A stretch of DNA of 64,000 nt, taken from NCBI RefSeq assembly GCF_018100795.1, contig NZ_JAGJDY010000003.1, positions 62,001-126,000 of the forward strand. The letters are read 5' to 3'. The stretch is from Alteromonas sp. MMG017. GTDB lineage: Bacteria; Pseudomonadota; Gammaproteobacteria; Enterobacterales; Alteromonadaceae. Within the stretch, counting starts at the first letter, position 1; each line of letters begins with the position of its first letter. The notes under the pieces were generated by a model that was not told where the DNA came from, did not search any database, and saw only the letters and a list, made by a program, of their open reading frames with translations. The position numbers and the translations under genes were made by a program. Below are positions 42,022 to 51,273 of the stretch, piece by piece.

Positions 42022-42925
42022 ATAAACTCCCTAGGCCATAGCCACAGAACACAGCCACCACAAATGCGCTGAAAAGCCACCATTTGCGATTACCTTGCAT
42101 ACGCTGGCTTACCACATCTTCACCAAGAATTTGTTGTGCTGCGGCGAGGAAAATAGGCTTTTGCACTACGGCATGTTGTTTGGTGAAAGAAAGGGTTAAT
42201 GCTCTATCACAAAGCAAGTTTATAACTCTTGGAATACCACCGGTTATTTGATGCACTGCCCGTAGGGTAGATTTGCTAAAAATACTCACATCACCATGCG
42301 CAACACTAAGCCTATGCGCTATGTAAGCACTAACTTCCGGGGCAGTGAGTGGCAATAAATGATACCGCGCAGTAATACGCTGGGCGAGCTGTCTGAGCTC
42401 GTTTCGCTTCAACAGTTGCTGTAATTCTGGCTGGCCGATTAAAACTACTTTTAATAGCTTTTCACGGTTAGTTTCTAGGTTCGTGAGTAACCGTAATTGT
42501 TCCAACACTTCTGGCAATAAATGCTGCGCTTCATCAACCATCAACACCGTGTTCATGCCCTGTTGGTGATTTTCTGCCAACTTAGATAAAATTAAGTCAG
42601 TGAAATATTTTAAGCTGGCTTTCTCTTCTTGGTACTGTAAACCAAGTTCATCACACACGGTGGCGAGTAACTCCAGCGCAGAAAGCGTTGGGTTTAAAAT
42701 CATTGCGACTTGGGTATTATCGGGCAATTGCTGCAATAACTTACGAGAAACCGTGGTTTTCCCTGTACCTACCTCGCCGGTAAGCATAACAAAACCGCCA
42801 CTTTCACTTAGCCCAAAAGTAAGGTGAGCTAACGCCTCTTTGTGCCGCGGGCTCATATAGAGGTAATCGGGGTTTGGCGCGATTGAAAACGGATTATCGC
42901 TTAACCCAAAGTAATTCAAATACAT
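42014..42925 (-). CDS. gspA: Type II secretion AAA ATPase GspA/ExeA
   Basis: ATPase of the ExeAB/GspAB complex. The N-terminal YLNYFGLSDNPFSIAPNPDYLY block is the ExeA family signature. Walker A GEVGTGKTT at 50-58, Walker B VLMVDEAQHL near 126-135 and the sensor/arginine region (QRITARYHLLPL) follow. A TM helix sits at the C-terminus (about 284-302). The 303-aa form lacks the periplasmic peptidoglycan-binding domain of Aeromonas ExeA (547 aa). Forms an operon with gspB. Confidence 0.9.
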   Translation of the reverse strand: MYLNYFGLSDNPFSIAPNPDYLYMSPRHKEALAHLTFGLSESGGFVMLTGEVGTGKTTVSRKLLQQLPDNTQVAMILNPTLSALELLATVCDELGLQYQEEKASLKYFTDLILSKLAENHQQGMNTVLMVDEAQHLLPEVLEQLRLLTNLETNREKLLKVVLIGQPELQQLLKRNELRQLAQRITARYHLLPLTAPEVSAYIAHRLSVAHGDVSIFSKSTLRAVHQITGGIPRVINLLCDRALTLSFTKQHAVVQKPIFLAAAQQILGEDVVSQRMQGNRKWWLFSAFVVAVFCGYGLGSLYV

Positions 42926-43055
42926 GGTATTCGCTGTTGAAGTTGAAAACGCGATTTAAACTACCAGAGCGTGAACAGAAGTCAAAGTGTGCTTATGTAA
43001 ACTGCTTCTGTAATAATACCCATTGGCTTAAGAAAATTTACAATACAGAGGTTAC

Positions 43056-44225
43056 ATGCAGGTTTATTTAGTTGGCGGCGCGGTGCGCGACACCCTATTA
43101 GGGAGAACGGTTACCGAACGCGATTATGTGGTGGTAGGAGCAACACCTGCACAAATGCTAGCTAAAGGCTTCACCCAAGTGGGTAAAGACTTCCCTGTAT
43201 TCTTACACCCTAAAACCTCGGAAGAATACGCACTTGCCCGCACCGAGCGTAAAATGGGCAGCGGCTATACTGGCTTTGAGTGCGACGCTTCTACCTCGGT
43301 TACTTTGGAAGAAGACCTAAAACGCCGCGACCTAACTGTAAATGCCATTGCCCGAGATCAAGACGGCGAACTTATCGACCCCTATCATGGCCAACAAGAT
43401 TTACAAAATAAAGTGCTTCGTCATGTTTCAGACGCGTTCAGTGAAGACCCTTTGCGGGTATTTCGCGTAGCTCGTTTTGCCACCCGCTATGCCTATTTAG
43501 GCTTTACCATTGCTGAAGAAACCTTAAGCCTGATGACCGCCATGGCCAAGTCTGGTGAGTTAACCAGCCTAAGTGCAGAAAGAGTATGGCAAGAAACTAA
43601 GCGAAGTTTGCTTGAAGCCACCCCCGAAGTATTTTTCAAAACTTTAAAGTCTTGCCACGGCTTGAACGACTGGTTTGCAGAACTCAGTGGGTCTGAAAGC
43701 GCGTTTGATACTGGTATTCAGGCACTTCAACAAATTCAAACACGCACTCAAAGCCAGGGTTCCAATTATACAGCCCCGATAGAAGTGCGTTTTGCCGCGC
43801 TTTGTTCGGGCTTAACGTATAAACAGGTTCAGCAACTGTGTAAACGACTAAAAGTACAAAACACGGTGAGCGACATTGCCGAATTGGTGAGTGAGCACAA
43901 AGCTTCACTTATCAGCAGCGACAAACTAGAAGCCGATACCCTATTAACGGTGTTTAATAAAACCGATGCATGGCGACGACCTGAGCGCTTTAGTCTTTTT
44001 CTCAATGCCCTGCAGCCTATTGCAATGCAACTCTCTGATTCGAAACAAACCAGCACTATGAATTCATCACATTGGTCAGAGCGCCAAGCTTTGATAACGC
44101 AGACATTAGTGGCCGCCAATGGCGTGGATGTTCAGCACATTATTGCACAAGGATTTAAAGGCCCAGAAATTCGCGAAGCACTGAACAACGCTAAATTAGA
44201 GAAAATAAGCGCATTACTTTGCTAA
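43056..44225 (+). CDS. cca: CCA tRNA nucleotidyltransferase without an intact HD site
   Basis: Adds or repairs the 3' CCA of tRNAs. Class II nucleotidyltransferase motifs: LVGGAVRD (5-12), the catalytic carboxylates in TERDYVVVG (Glu21, Asp23; Asp-x-Asp in E. coli), RRDLTVNA and DPLRVFRVARFATRYA. In E. coli CCA the C-terminal half carries a metal-dependent HD phosphohydrolase; here the matching stretch reads RFAALCSGLTYKQVQQLCKRL instead of RFATLCHDLGKG, with the HD pair and about 15-20 flanking residues gone. The 389-aa length (E. coli 412) fits that loss. The CCA-adding function should be intact. Confidence 0.94.
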   Translation: MQVYLVGGAVRDTLLGRTVTERDYVVVGATPAQMLAKGFTQVGKDFPVFLHPKTSEEYALARTERKMGSGYTGFECDASTSVTLEEDLKRRDLTVNAIARDQDGELIDPYHGQQDLQNKVLRHVSDAFSEDPLRVFRVARFATRYAYLGFTIAEETLSLMTAMAKSGELTSLSAERVWQETKRSLLEATPEVFFKTLKSCHGLNDWFAELSGSESAFDTGIQALQQIQTRTQSQGSNYTAPIEVRFAALCSGLTYKQVQQLCKRLKVQNTVSDIAELVSEHKASLISSDKLEADTLLTVFNKTDAWRRPERFSLFLNALQPIAMQLSDSKQTSTMNSSHWSERQALITQTLVAANGVDVQHIIAQGFKGPEIREALNNAKLEKISALLC

Positions 44226-44485
44226 GGCGATCACGTTTTTCCCTTATTAGTCGCAAGGGCAAATCTTACGAGAAAATCTCCCAGGTAAATCGCTCTCACA
44301 AGGCTCACTGAACACGCGCTGTAATAAATTAGTTTCTCATAGCGCGTTAAAAAGCGGCTTTCAACATGGATTTATGAGGTGTTCACACAAAACACTTCAG
44401 TAAATTATCTATTACGTGTTTTTTTTCTACGTTTTGTACCATAAATGCTACAATACGCCCCATTCAATATAAGCGTTTTTATACT
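44226..44485. other. Intergenic region between cca and srmB
   Basis: A 260-bp AT-rich gap. It holds an imperfect inverted repeat ACGCGCT (44314-44320) / AGCGCGT (44341-44347) and a TACAAT -10-like box at 44448-44453 that may belong to srmB. No ORF is credible. Confidence 0.4.
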
Positions 44486-45736
44486 ATGACTTTCGAAGAT
44501 CTCGAATTAGACGAAGAACTCTGCCACGCGGTGGCGGATATGGGCTACGAGAGCCCCACCAGCGTACAATCTTTGGTTATCCCCCATGCAATGGACGGGC
44601 GCGACATTTTAGCGTCTGCCCCTACTGGCACGGGTAAAACTGCCGCGTTCTTATTACCGGTTTGTCAGTTTTTACTCGACTACCCGCGTAAACAACCCGG
44701 TTCAACCCGCATTCTTATTCTTACGCCTACCCGCGAGCTCGCGCTTCAGGTGTATGAACAGGCTGTTGAGTTAACCAAACACACTGACATTGTTAGCGGT
44801 GTGATCACCGGTGGCATTAACTATGGTACCGACAGGGAAACCCTTAGCCAAAGCATTGATATTTTGGTGGCGACTCCAGGACGTCTGTTCGAGCACATTC
44901 AAAATGAAATGGCCGATTGTCGTGACATCGAGTGCCTTATACTTGATGAAGCCGACCGCATGCTAGACATGGGTTTTCGCACTATTGTGAACCAGATTGC
45001 GAGTGAAGCACGCTGGCGCAAACAGAACATGCTATTTTCTGCCACGTTAGAAGGTGGCGGTGTAAGTCAGTTTGCTAAAGATATTCTGCAAAATCCTGAA
45101 GTGATTGAAGCCTTTCCGTCACGCAAAGAAAAGAACAAAATTCATCAGTGGTACCACCTAGCTGATGACTTAAACCATAAAAAGGCATTGCTCGTTCATA
45201 TATTAAAAGAACAAGCGACGACCACGGTTGTTTTTGTTAAAACCCGTGAACGCCTGCAAATGCTAAAAGATTACTTAGCATCGCAAGATATTATGGTGTG
45301 TTGGTTACAGGGTGAAATGCCACAAGATAAACGTATGGCAGCCTTAACGCGCTTTAAAAGTGGCGAAGTGCCAGTACTACTTGCCACCGATGTAGCCGCT
45401 CGAGGCATTGATGTGCCTGAAGTTAGCCATGTAATTAACTTCGATATGCCACGTAAGGCCGACGTATATGTTCACCGCATTGGCCGTACCGGCCGTGCTG
45501 GCGCCAAAGGCACCGCAATTTCATTGGTAGAAGCCCACGACTTCGAATTTATTACCAAAGCAGCACGCTACACCGAAGAGCCAATTAAAGCCCGTGTTAT
45601 TGCCGAACTTCGTCCGCAAAACAAAGCACCCAAAATTGGCCCGAGAAAGAAAAAGCTAACCGCGAAAGACAAAGCAAAAGCCAAGTCTAAAGCGAAGCCA
45701 AAGAATAAAACCAAAGTACGCACCAAAAAGCGTTAA
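44486..45736 (+). CDS. srmB: ATP-dependent RNA helicase SrmB (DEAD-box)
   Basis: RNA helicase that assists early large-subunit ribosome assembly. All DEAD-box motifs are present: Q motif region (GYESPTSVQ, 24-32), I APTGTGKT, Ia TPTRELA, Ib TPGR, II DEAD (LILDEADRMLDMGF), III SAT, V ATDVAARGID and VI HRIGRTGRAG. The 416-aa protein ends in a Lys-rich tail (KAKSKAKPKNKTKVRTKKR). The N-terminal TFEDLELDEELCHAV resembles SrmB (SFSELELDESLLEAL in E. coli) more than RhlE or DbpA; the paralogue assignment is an inference. Confidence 0.88.
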   Translation: MTFEDLELDEELCHAVADMGYESPTSVQSLVIPHAMDGRDILASAPTGTGKTAAFLLPVCQFLLDYPRKQPGSTRILILTPTRELALQVYEQAVELTKHTDIVSGVITGGINYGTDRETLSQSIDILVATPGRLFEHIQNEMADCRDIECLILDEADRMLDMGFRTIVNQIASEARWRKQNMLFSATLEGGGVSQFAKDILQNPEVIEAFPSRKEKNKIHQWYHLADDLNHKKALLVHILKEQATTTVVFVKTRERLQMLKDYLASQDIMVCWLQGEMPQDKRMAALTRFKSGEVPVLLATDVAARGIDVPEVSHVINFDMPRKADVYVHRIGRTGRAGAKGTAISLVEAHDFEFITKAARYTEEPIKARVIAELRPQNKAPKIGPRKKKLTAKDKAKAKSKAKPKNKTKVRTKKR

Positions 45737-45826
45737 CGCGATGAACTGATGCGTGGATAAGTGATCCTACCGTCTGCGTGCTAGACGATGACGAAATTGG
45801 CGAAGGCAAGGTTGGCGCGGGCAATC

Positions 45827-45926
45827 AGGTGTATTGGCTGCTCCGCAAACACGCGGTAAATACATCCCTGTACGCTCCGCCGCCGAATCCCTGCGGCGGA
45901 GGGTTTGCTACGCAGCCAACACACCT
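45827..45926. repeat. Large nested palindromic intergenic element
   Basis: Outer arms AGGTGTATTGGCTGCTCCGC... (45827-45850) and its 24-nt near-complement (45903-45926) match with four mismatches. An inner perfect stem CTCCGCCGC (45875-45883) / GCGGCGGAG (45893-45901) lies within. The element fills the 283-bp gap between srmB and rdgB. It is GC-richer than its surroundings and has the look of a dispersed REP/MITE-like unit. An ORF of 70 codons across it is only a by-product of the repeat. Confidence 0.7.
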
Positions 45927-46019
45927 ACTTGACCGCACTAGCTATCGTCCGGCAACACTGAATTCTAGGTTTACTACATCAGCAAACTAGCCAAAAATTA
46001 AATTTGTTAAGGTATTTTT

Positions 46020-46622
46020 ATGACTTTTCCTCAAAAGATAGTGCTCGCGTCTGGTAATCAGGGCAAGGTGCGTGAGTTCACCAGCTTGTTTGCTGAATAC
46101 GGTGTAGACGTTATTGCGCAGAAAGAATTGGGCGTGAAAGACGTGCCTGAAACCGGCACTACCTTTGTTGAGAATGCCATTATTAAAGCTCGTCATGCTG
46201 CCAAGGTAACAGGTTTACCCGCTATTGCAGACGATTCAGGTTTAGTGGTTGATGCTCTTGGCGGCGCGCCAGGCATTTATTCTGCCCGCTTTGCTGGCGA
46301 AGACGCTACCGACAGCGACAATATCGATAAGTTACTATCTGAGCTATCTGGTTCTGATAACCGCAAAGCTCACTTCTTTTGCACATTGGTGTTTATGCGC
46401 CACGCTGACGATCCGGTGCCACTAGTTAGCCAAGGTAAATGGGAAGGAGAAATTCTTAATGCCCGTGAAGGCGATGGTGGTTTTGGTTACGATCCTGTGT
46501 TTAACGTGCCGTCTCACAACTGCACTGCTGCTCAGTTAGATAAAACTGAAAAGAACCGTATTAGTCATCGCGGAAATGCCCTAGCTATATTATTAGAAAC
46601 CATGAGAAACACCTTTGCGTAA
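46020..46622 (+). CDS. rdgB: Non-canonical purine NTP pyrophosphatase RdgB
   Basis: Hydrolyses dITP, XTP and ITP to keep them out of DNA and RNA. The 200-aa protein has the Ham1 hallmarks [12 protein letters not shown] (9-20), [21 protein letters not shown] near 66-86, and [11 protein letters not shown] near 150-160 with SHRGNAL near the C-terminus. The stop overlaps the start of hemW by 8 bp, a conserved pair in gammaproteobacteria. Confidence 0.95.
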   Translation: MTFPQKIVLASGNQGKVREFTSLFAEYGVDVIAQKELGVKDVPETGTTFVENAIIKARHAAKVTGLPAIADDSGLVVDALGGAPGIYSARFAGEDATDSDNIDKLLSELSGSDNRKAHFFCTLVFMRHADDPVPLVSQGKWEGEILNAREGDGGFGYDPVFNVPSHNCTAAQLDKTEKNRISHRGNALAILLETMRNTFA

Positions 46623-47754
46623 TCCTCCACTAAGTTTGTACGTGCATATTCCTTGGTGCGTACAAAAATGCCCTTACTGCGATTTTAATTCACACGGTTT
46701 AAAGTCTGCACTGCCTGAAAAAGAATACGTGGCTCACCTCCTTGATGACTTAGCCATAGATGCTAAGCGCATTGGCGATAGGCCAATTGAAACGATTTTC
46801 ATTGGCGGTGGCACGCCTAGCTTATTTTCAGCCGAGGCGATGAGCGACTTAATTAAAGGGATTCGCACGCGGGTCAATTTGGCAGATGACGCTGAGATTA
46901 CCATGGAAGCCAACCCTGGCACGGTGGAAAGTGGTCGTTTTGCGGGCTTTTATCAAGCCGGAATAAACCGTATATCAGTAGGTATACAAAGCTTTCAGCC
47001 TGCCCACTTAAAGGTGCTTGGCCGCATTCATGACGATACCCAAGCTATCGAGGCCATAAATCAAGCCCATAGTGCTGGCCTACCCACGTTTAACCTAGAT
47101 TTAATGCACGGTTTGCCCGAGCAAAGTGTGGAAAATGCCATGTCTGATGTAGACAAAGCCTTGGCGTTATCACCCTATCATTTGTCGTGGTATCAGCTAA
47201 CCATTGAGCCTAATACGCCCTTTTATTCACGTCCGCCTGAATTACCTGATGACGATATATTGTGGGATATTCAAGAACAAGGGCACGCACGATTAAAAGC
47301 GGCAGGTTACGAGCAATATGAGATTTCTGCTTACGCAAAAACGGGGCATCAGTGTCAGCATAATCTTAACTACTGGCGCTTTGGAGATTACTTAGGAATA
47401 GGCTGCGGTGCCCACGGCAAGATTACAGACATATCCACTGGCACGATTACGCGTACGGTTAAAATTAAGCATCCTCGTGGCTACATGGAAATAAGCCGCC
47501 CTTATTTAGATACTGAGACACTTGTACCTGCTGAAGACTTACCGTTTGAATTCTTTATGAACCGCTTTAGGTTGGTAGAGCCCTGCCCTATTGAGGATTA
47601 CACCGCACTAACCGGTGTTGAACTGACAAAAGAATATCAAGACGCTTTGAAGGATGCCCAGACACAAGGGCTACTCGATATTACCGACACCCACTGGCAG
47701 GTAACCGCCAAAGGCAGACGCTACCTGAATACGTTACTGTCTTGTTTTGTATAA
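46615..47754 (+). CDS. hemW: Radical SAM heme chaperone HemW
   Basis: Heme chaperone related to coproporphyrinogen III dehydrogenase HemN. The radical SAM cluster motif CxxxCxxCxF appears as [10 protein letters not shown] (15-24); IFIGGGTPS and GIQSF follow. The length is 379 aa. The start is TTG at 46615, inside the end of rdgB; no in-frame ATG lies before the conserved SLYVHIPWC block. HemW lacks the extra N-terminal cysteine block of HemN, so HemW is favoured. Confidence 0.93.
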   Translation: MRNPPLSLYVHIPWCVQKCPYCDFNSHGLKSALPEKEYVAHLLDDLAIDAKRIGDRPIETIFIGGGTPSLFSAEAMSDLIKGIRTRVNLADDAEITMEANPGTVESGRFAGFYQAGINRISVGIQSFQPAHLKVLGRIHDDTQAIEAINQAHSAGLPTFNLDLMHGLPEQSVENAMSDVDKALALSPYHLSWYQLTIEPNTPFYSRPPELPDDDILWDIQEQGHARLKAAGYEQYEISAYAKTGHQCQHNLNYWRFGDYLGIGCGAHGKITDISTGTITRTVKIKHPRGYMEISRPYLDTETLVPAEDLPFEFFMNRFRLVEPCPIEDYTALTGVELTKEYQDALKDAQTQGLLDITDTHWQVTAKGRRYLNTLLSCFV

Positions 47755-47804
47755 GTACGATTTGGGTTGGCTTGAATGATCAGAGCTTAGTGCGAGGCTA
47801 GCTG

Positions 47805-48614
47805 CTATTCCGTTTCTTCTGGGGAGTGGGAAGTAATAAGGTTATACGGTTGCAGTGCCGGAATGGAAGCGCGAAGCTTTTCTTCAGCAACATCTAATCG
47901 TTTTAGCTTGTTACAAATCCACTCTGCTTTATTTCGCAGGCTAGTTGCTTTGCTATTCATATCTCTTTCAAGCTGTTCGCCTACCGTGCCTAATTGACGG
48001 GTAATTTCAGCAACCTTCTCACTGTTCACTTCATCGCTGTTGGTATTGATCCCGCTAATAGCCGACAAGATACCACCTACCGAGGTAGAAATTGCCTCTT
48101 CCAGCTGAGCTTCAATTTCACTATCAACAAAATCGTCCACGCTTTCAAGCGATCCTGGGCCAATGAAATAGTGATTACTTGCATGGCGGAACTTGTCTTT
48201 AACTCTTACTTTTACTCGCTTCATGGCGCTATTTAAGCGCTCGTAGCTGTCGTGATCGCTTCCCACTAATCCTAAATAAACACTTTCAATAGTATCTACT
48301 GCTAAGTCGACACCCTCGGTAGCCAAAACAATCATTTTAGGTACTACGTAATGCAGACCGTGGGCGTACTCTCCTAACCACTCGCTTTGTTCCGCGGTAA
48401 GGGTTTGCCAACGCCCATTAATAAAAAGTTGAGTTTGATCGTTAATTTGCACCCGCGTGCGGGACTTTTCCATAACGCGAAGTTGAGTGTCGTTTACAGC
48501 TAAGCCATAAGCAAAGTCAATGTTGCACGCAATTTCTGCCGAGGCTGGTTTAACCCACCCAACAAGTAGCACGGTGCTTACAATACCTAGTAAAAGGCGT
48601 TCAAAATATTTCAT
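47805..48614 (-). CDS. Exported DUF2884 (YggN-like) protein
   Basis: Periplasmic protein of unknown function related to E. coli YggN. I place the start at ATG 48614 (MKYFERLLLGIVSTVLLVGW) because it begins a standard signal peptide ending near ASA-EI; an alternative GTG at 48638 adds eight residues. The mature N-terminus (CNIDFAYGLAVNDTQLRV...LFINGRWQTL) is the DUF2884 hallmark. The C-terminal half is helical and charged. It converges on hemW with only 50 bp between. Confidence 0.78.
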   Translation of the reverse strand: MKYFERLLLGIVSTVLLVGWVKPASAEIACNIDFAYGLAVNDTQLRVMEKSRTRVQINDQTQLFINGRWQTLTAEQSEWLGEYAHGLHYVVPKMIVLATEGVDLAVDTIESVYLGLVGSDHDSYERLNSAMKRVKVRVKDKFRHASNHYFIGPGSLESVDDFVDSEIEAQLEEAISTSVGGILSAISGINTNSDEVNSEKVAEITRQLGTVGEQLERDMNSKATSLRNKAEWICNKLKRLDVAEEKLRASIPALQPYNLITSHSPEETE

Positions 48615-48723
48615 GAGACTATTGTGGCTAGCTTGCACGCAAATAGGAAGGTGACATGAGTCTAAACTGCGAAAAATCAGGGTGAAGTATCAAGGTAAAC
48701 ATGGATGCCTGCTAGCAATAAGA

Positions 48724-48750
48724 AAAGCGCGCATTATAAGTGCGCGCTTT
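48724..48750. terminator. Terminator of the DUF1566 gene pair
   Basis: Perfect stem AAAGCGCGCA (48724-48733) / TGCGCGCTTT (48741-48750), with four T after it on the minus strand; 66 bp past the stop of the small DUF1566 gene. Confidence 0.65.
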
Positions 48751-48815
48751 CGCATTTCCTACCTTACAACCTTAGCATTAGTCTAAAGTATAATTTGAAG
48801 GTTTGTGCACATTCG

Positions 48816-49343
48816 CTAATCGTTTGTGTACGTTCGCACCAATCTTACGTAAATAAAGCGATCTTTCTCTTTAATTGAATGGCTCGCATTGAAGAAAGCC
48901 ACTACCCAAGCCCTGTCAGGATCGTCAACTGAAGGAGTAGAAGTCCAGAAGTCATCGGGTGGTGTTTCGGGGAACATAGTGCTGTTCACCGCGGGGCGTA
49001 CACAGTCACGCTCAACAATGGTGGCTAGTTCTTTAACATTGGGAAGTCGCCATCCTAATAGGTCTTCGTCACTGGCCGCTTGCGCTAACTTTAATGCTTG
49101 CTGCCACGTGTACTTCACGGCTTCGCCATCACAAGTAGATCCGTCCCACGTTTGGCCTTCCGCACAGCGCTCCCACACCAAGTCCGTTGGCTCATGTAAC
49201 ACCGTACTACTGGTGATGGTGGTAAAGTCATCATCCGGTGTGGTTTCAAGCCCATCTGACAAACAGGTTTGAGCAGACAAACTAGTAGAAACTAACATCA
49301 ACGATGCTGCTAATGGTGCTAATACAGGTGCTAAGATTTTCAT
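48816..49343 (-). CDS. Exported DUF1566 (Lcl C-terminal-like) protein
   Basis: Secreted protein, 175 aa, with a signal peptide (about 1-24, ending SLSAQ). The mature part is a single DUF1566 domain: DLVWERCAEGQTW, LLGWRLPNVKELATIVE and DDFWTSTPS, ending YVRLVRTY. The domain is related to C-type-lectin-like surface modules and Legionella Lcl, which binds sulfated polysaccharides; binding here is not shown. Four or more cysteines could form disulfides. Translated 2 bp after the large DUF1566 lipoprotein, so the two form a unit. Confidence 0.82.
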   Translation of the reverse strand: MKILAPVLAPLAASLMLVSTSLSAQTCLSDGLETTPDDDFTTITSSTVLHEPTDLVWERCAEGQTWDGSTCDGEAVKYTWQQALKLAQAASDEDLLGWRLPNVKELATIVERDCVRPAVNSTMFPETPPDDFWTSTPSVDDPDRAWVVAFFNASHSIKEKDRFIYVRLVRTYTND

Positions 49344-49345
49344 GA

Positions 49346-51172
49346 TTATCTCCCCGCTCTTACTAAGCGCACTTTTGCCGCCGAGGATTTATTTAAAAAG
49401 TTATCTACCCCAGAATCGAAATCCAGCGCCCATGCATTTTGCGCATCATCGCTATTTACGCCGTCGGCGCTAGGTACAGACGTCCAATACCACACTGGGT
49501 TTGCTGAAAGCACGCCCGTATACGGAAAGTAGTCTTCGTCAATTGTCATGCTATCTGAAATACCTAAATGCATAAGCGAGAAAAGCTCTTGGTGGGTTGG
49601 CATACGCCAGTCGTAAAACCCACATAGCCCTTGTGCATTAAGTGCCGTGACATAGGCTTGGGTATTACAACTGGTCAGCGAGCACACCGTATCGCTACCG
49701 CTTAAGTCACCTTCATAGCCACCATTAACATCGTCGCTATACCATGAATAAGTGTAGTCTTTATCTTGCAGTGTGCCGTCGTCGGTTTTCACTTCCCACA
49801 CTAAGCCCGTTACGTTGTCGCGTACGCACGACCACGTATCTGCACTGGCATCCTGTTCATCACCATTGGCATTCAAACGAGTATAATCGAAGCCCGCTTT
49901 GCCCCTTCCTGCTTTCTCAATTAATCCATTTTGCTCAACAACATCTGCGCCACGTTGCCCATCTTGACCTGGCCACTCATTTTGTTGAGCTTCAGTCAGC
50001 GCATTATTAGTTGCTTGCTGCAACACGCCAGTATCATTAATTAACGGGGTGGGCATGGGGCGTACGCCCACATTAATGGTGTCTTCTACTTGATTACCGT
50101 TGGCATCGGTCACGGTTAATGTGTAAGCCACTACGGTATATTCAGTTACCGCAGGCGCGATAGCAAAAGTAGATAAATCATCTTCATCGTCTATCGCTTG
50201 AATATCTACGTTTTGGTTTAAGGTTGCTGCATCTGCTGCATTAACAGGTAGCGTTGTTGAAGATACGTTATTGCTGCGCTCCCAATCATAAGTAAGCGGT
50301 AACGAACTTGGAATACTGGTACTGGCATCGCCATCTAGTACAATAGTTTCACCACTAAATACGCCTTGCGAAGAACCTGCGTCAACCACGGGTAGCGTAT
50401 CTGATTCTGACTGCACAAAAATAGTCACAGACTCCGTGTCGGTGGTACCCTCGCTGTCGGTGACTGTTAGTTCAAAACTTAGGGTCTGCGCATCATTGGC
50501 AATAGGCGTGACTATGGTAAGGGTTGATAAATTCGTTTCTTCACCGGTAATAACATTAGTGCCGTCGGTTTGCGTCCAGCTGTAATCAGAAATAGATGCA
50601 CTGTCGTCGGCAGCGTCATCATCTGTACTGCTACTACCATCAAAAATAACTTCTACGCCACCAGGGAAATTATTTGCGTCTAGTCCATCCCACTCAGGTA
50701 CTTCAATAATCGCCTCTGGGGCTATATTAATCGGCACTACAGTAATAACCGTTAAATCACTGGCTTCGTTGCCCCCAGTGTCGTTCACCGTTACCGTAAT
50801 CGTATATTCGGTGGCACTAGATACGCTTGGCGCTTCAAAGCTAGCAGCAGAATCGCTCGTGTCTTCGTGCGTGATAGTCAATGAAGGCGATGCCGACCAA
50901 CGATAGGTATACTCTTCATTCCCGCCGCTCACTACCGCACTCAATGAATAGCTTGCCCCCTCGGTAACCGTTGCATCGTCACCGGCGTTAATCACTAAGT
51001 CACTATTGCCACCGCCACTGCCGCTATCTGAATCACCGCCTCCGCCGCCACATGCTGCTAACATAAAAACCGTAGCGGCTAGAATGAAATGCTTTGTCGA
51101 AGCAATAGCTTTTGCTTTCGCCTCTAAAGGCCATAAAAAGGGTGAGAGTAGAAACTGGAAAAACGTTCGCAT
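49346..51172 (-). CDS. Surface lipoprotein with Ig/PKD-like repeats and C-terminal DUF1566 domain
   Basis: Probable outer-membrane or surface lipoprotein, 608 aa from ATG 51172 (an upstream in-frame start at 51247 is less likely). The signal ends in LAAC with Cys41, followed by a Gly/Ser linker. Three PKD/Ig-like beta-sandwich repeats follow (about 55-145, 150-262 and 265-375; e.g. DAGSSQGVFSGETIVLDG, YTLTVTDANGNQVED). The C-terminal 190 residues are a DUF1566 domain (GLVWEVKTDDG, FYDWRMPTHQELFSL, VWYWTSVPS, KVRLVRAGR). The composition suggests extracellular binding or adhesion. Cotranscribed with the smaller DUF1566 gene. Confidence 0.82.
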   Translation of the reverse strand: MRTFFQFLLSPFLWPLEAKAKAIASTKHFILAATVFMLAACGGGGGDSDSGSGGGNSDLVINAGDDATVTEGASYSLSAVVSGGNEEYTYRWSASPSLTITHEDTSDSAASFEAPSVSSATEYTITVTVNDTGGNEASDLTVITVVPINIAPEAIIEVPEWDGLDANNFPGGVEVIFDGSSSTDDDAADDSASISDYSWTQTDGTNVITGEETNLSTLTIVTPIANDAQTLSFELTVTDSEGTTDTESVTIFVQSESDTLPVVDAGSSQGVFSGETIVLDGDASTSIPSSLPLTYDWERSNNVSSTTLPVNAADAATLNQNVDIQAIDDEDDLSTFAIAPAVTEYTVVAYTLTVTDANGNQVEDTINVGVRPMPTPLINDTGVLQQATNNALTEAQQNEWPGQDGQRGADVVEQNGLIEKAGRGKAGFDYTRLNANGDEQDASADTWSCVRDNVTGLVWEVKTDDGTLQDKDYTYSWYSDDVNGGYEGDLSGSDTVCSLTSCNTQAYVTALNAQGLCGFYDWRMPTHQELFSLMHLGISDSMTIDEDYFPYTGVLSANPVWYWTSVPSADGVNSDDAQNAWALDFDSGVDNFLNKSSAAKVRLVRAGR

Positions 51173-51273
51173 AATGACTCCGGCAACACGCAGAACTACG
51201 GCCACGTGTTGATTAACTCGAATAAAAAATGGAGGGGTGGTTCGCATGTTACTTGTAGCGATTAAAGTGGATA

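Noticed and set aside
45778-45990. 70-codon ORF between srmB and rdgB
   Set aside because: Runs through the palindromic element; Pro/Gly-rich translation follows from the repeat, not from coding constraint.
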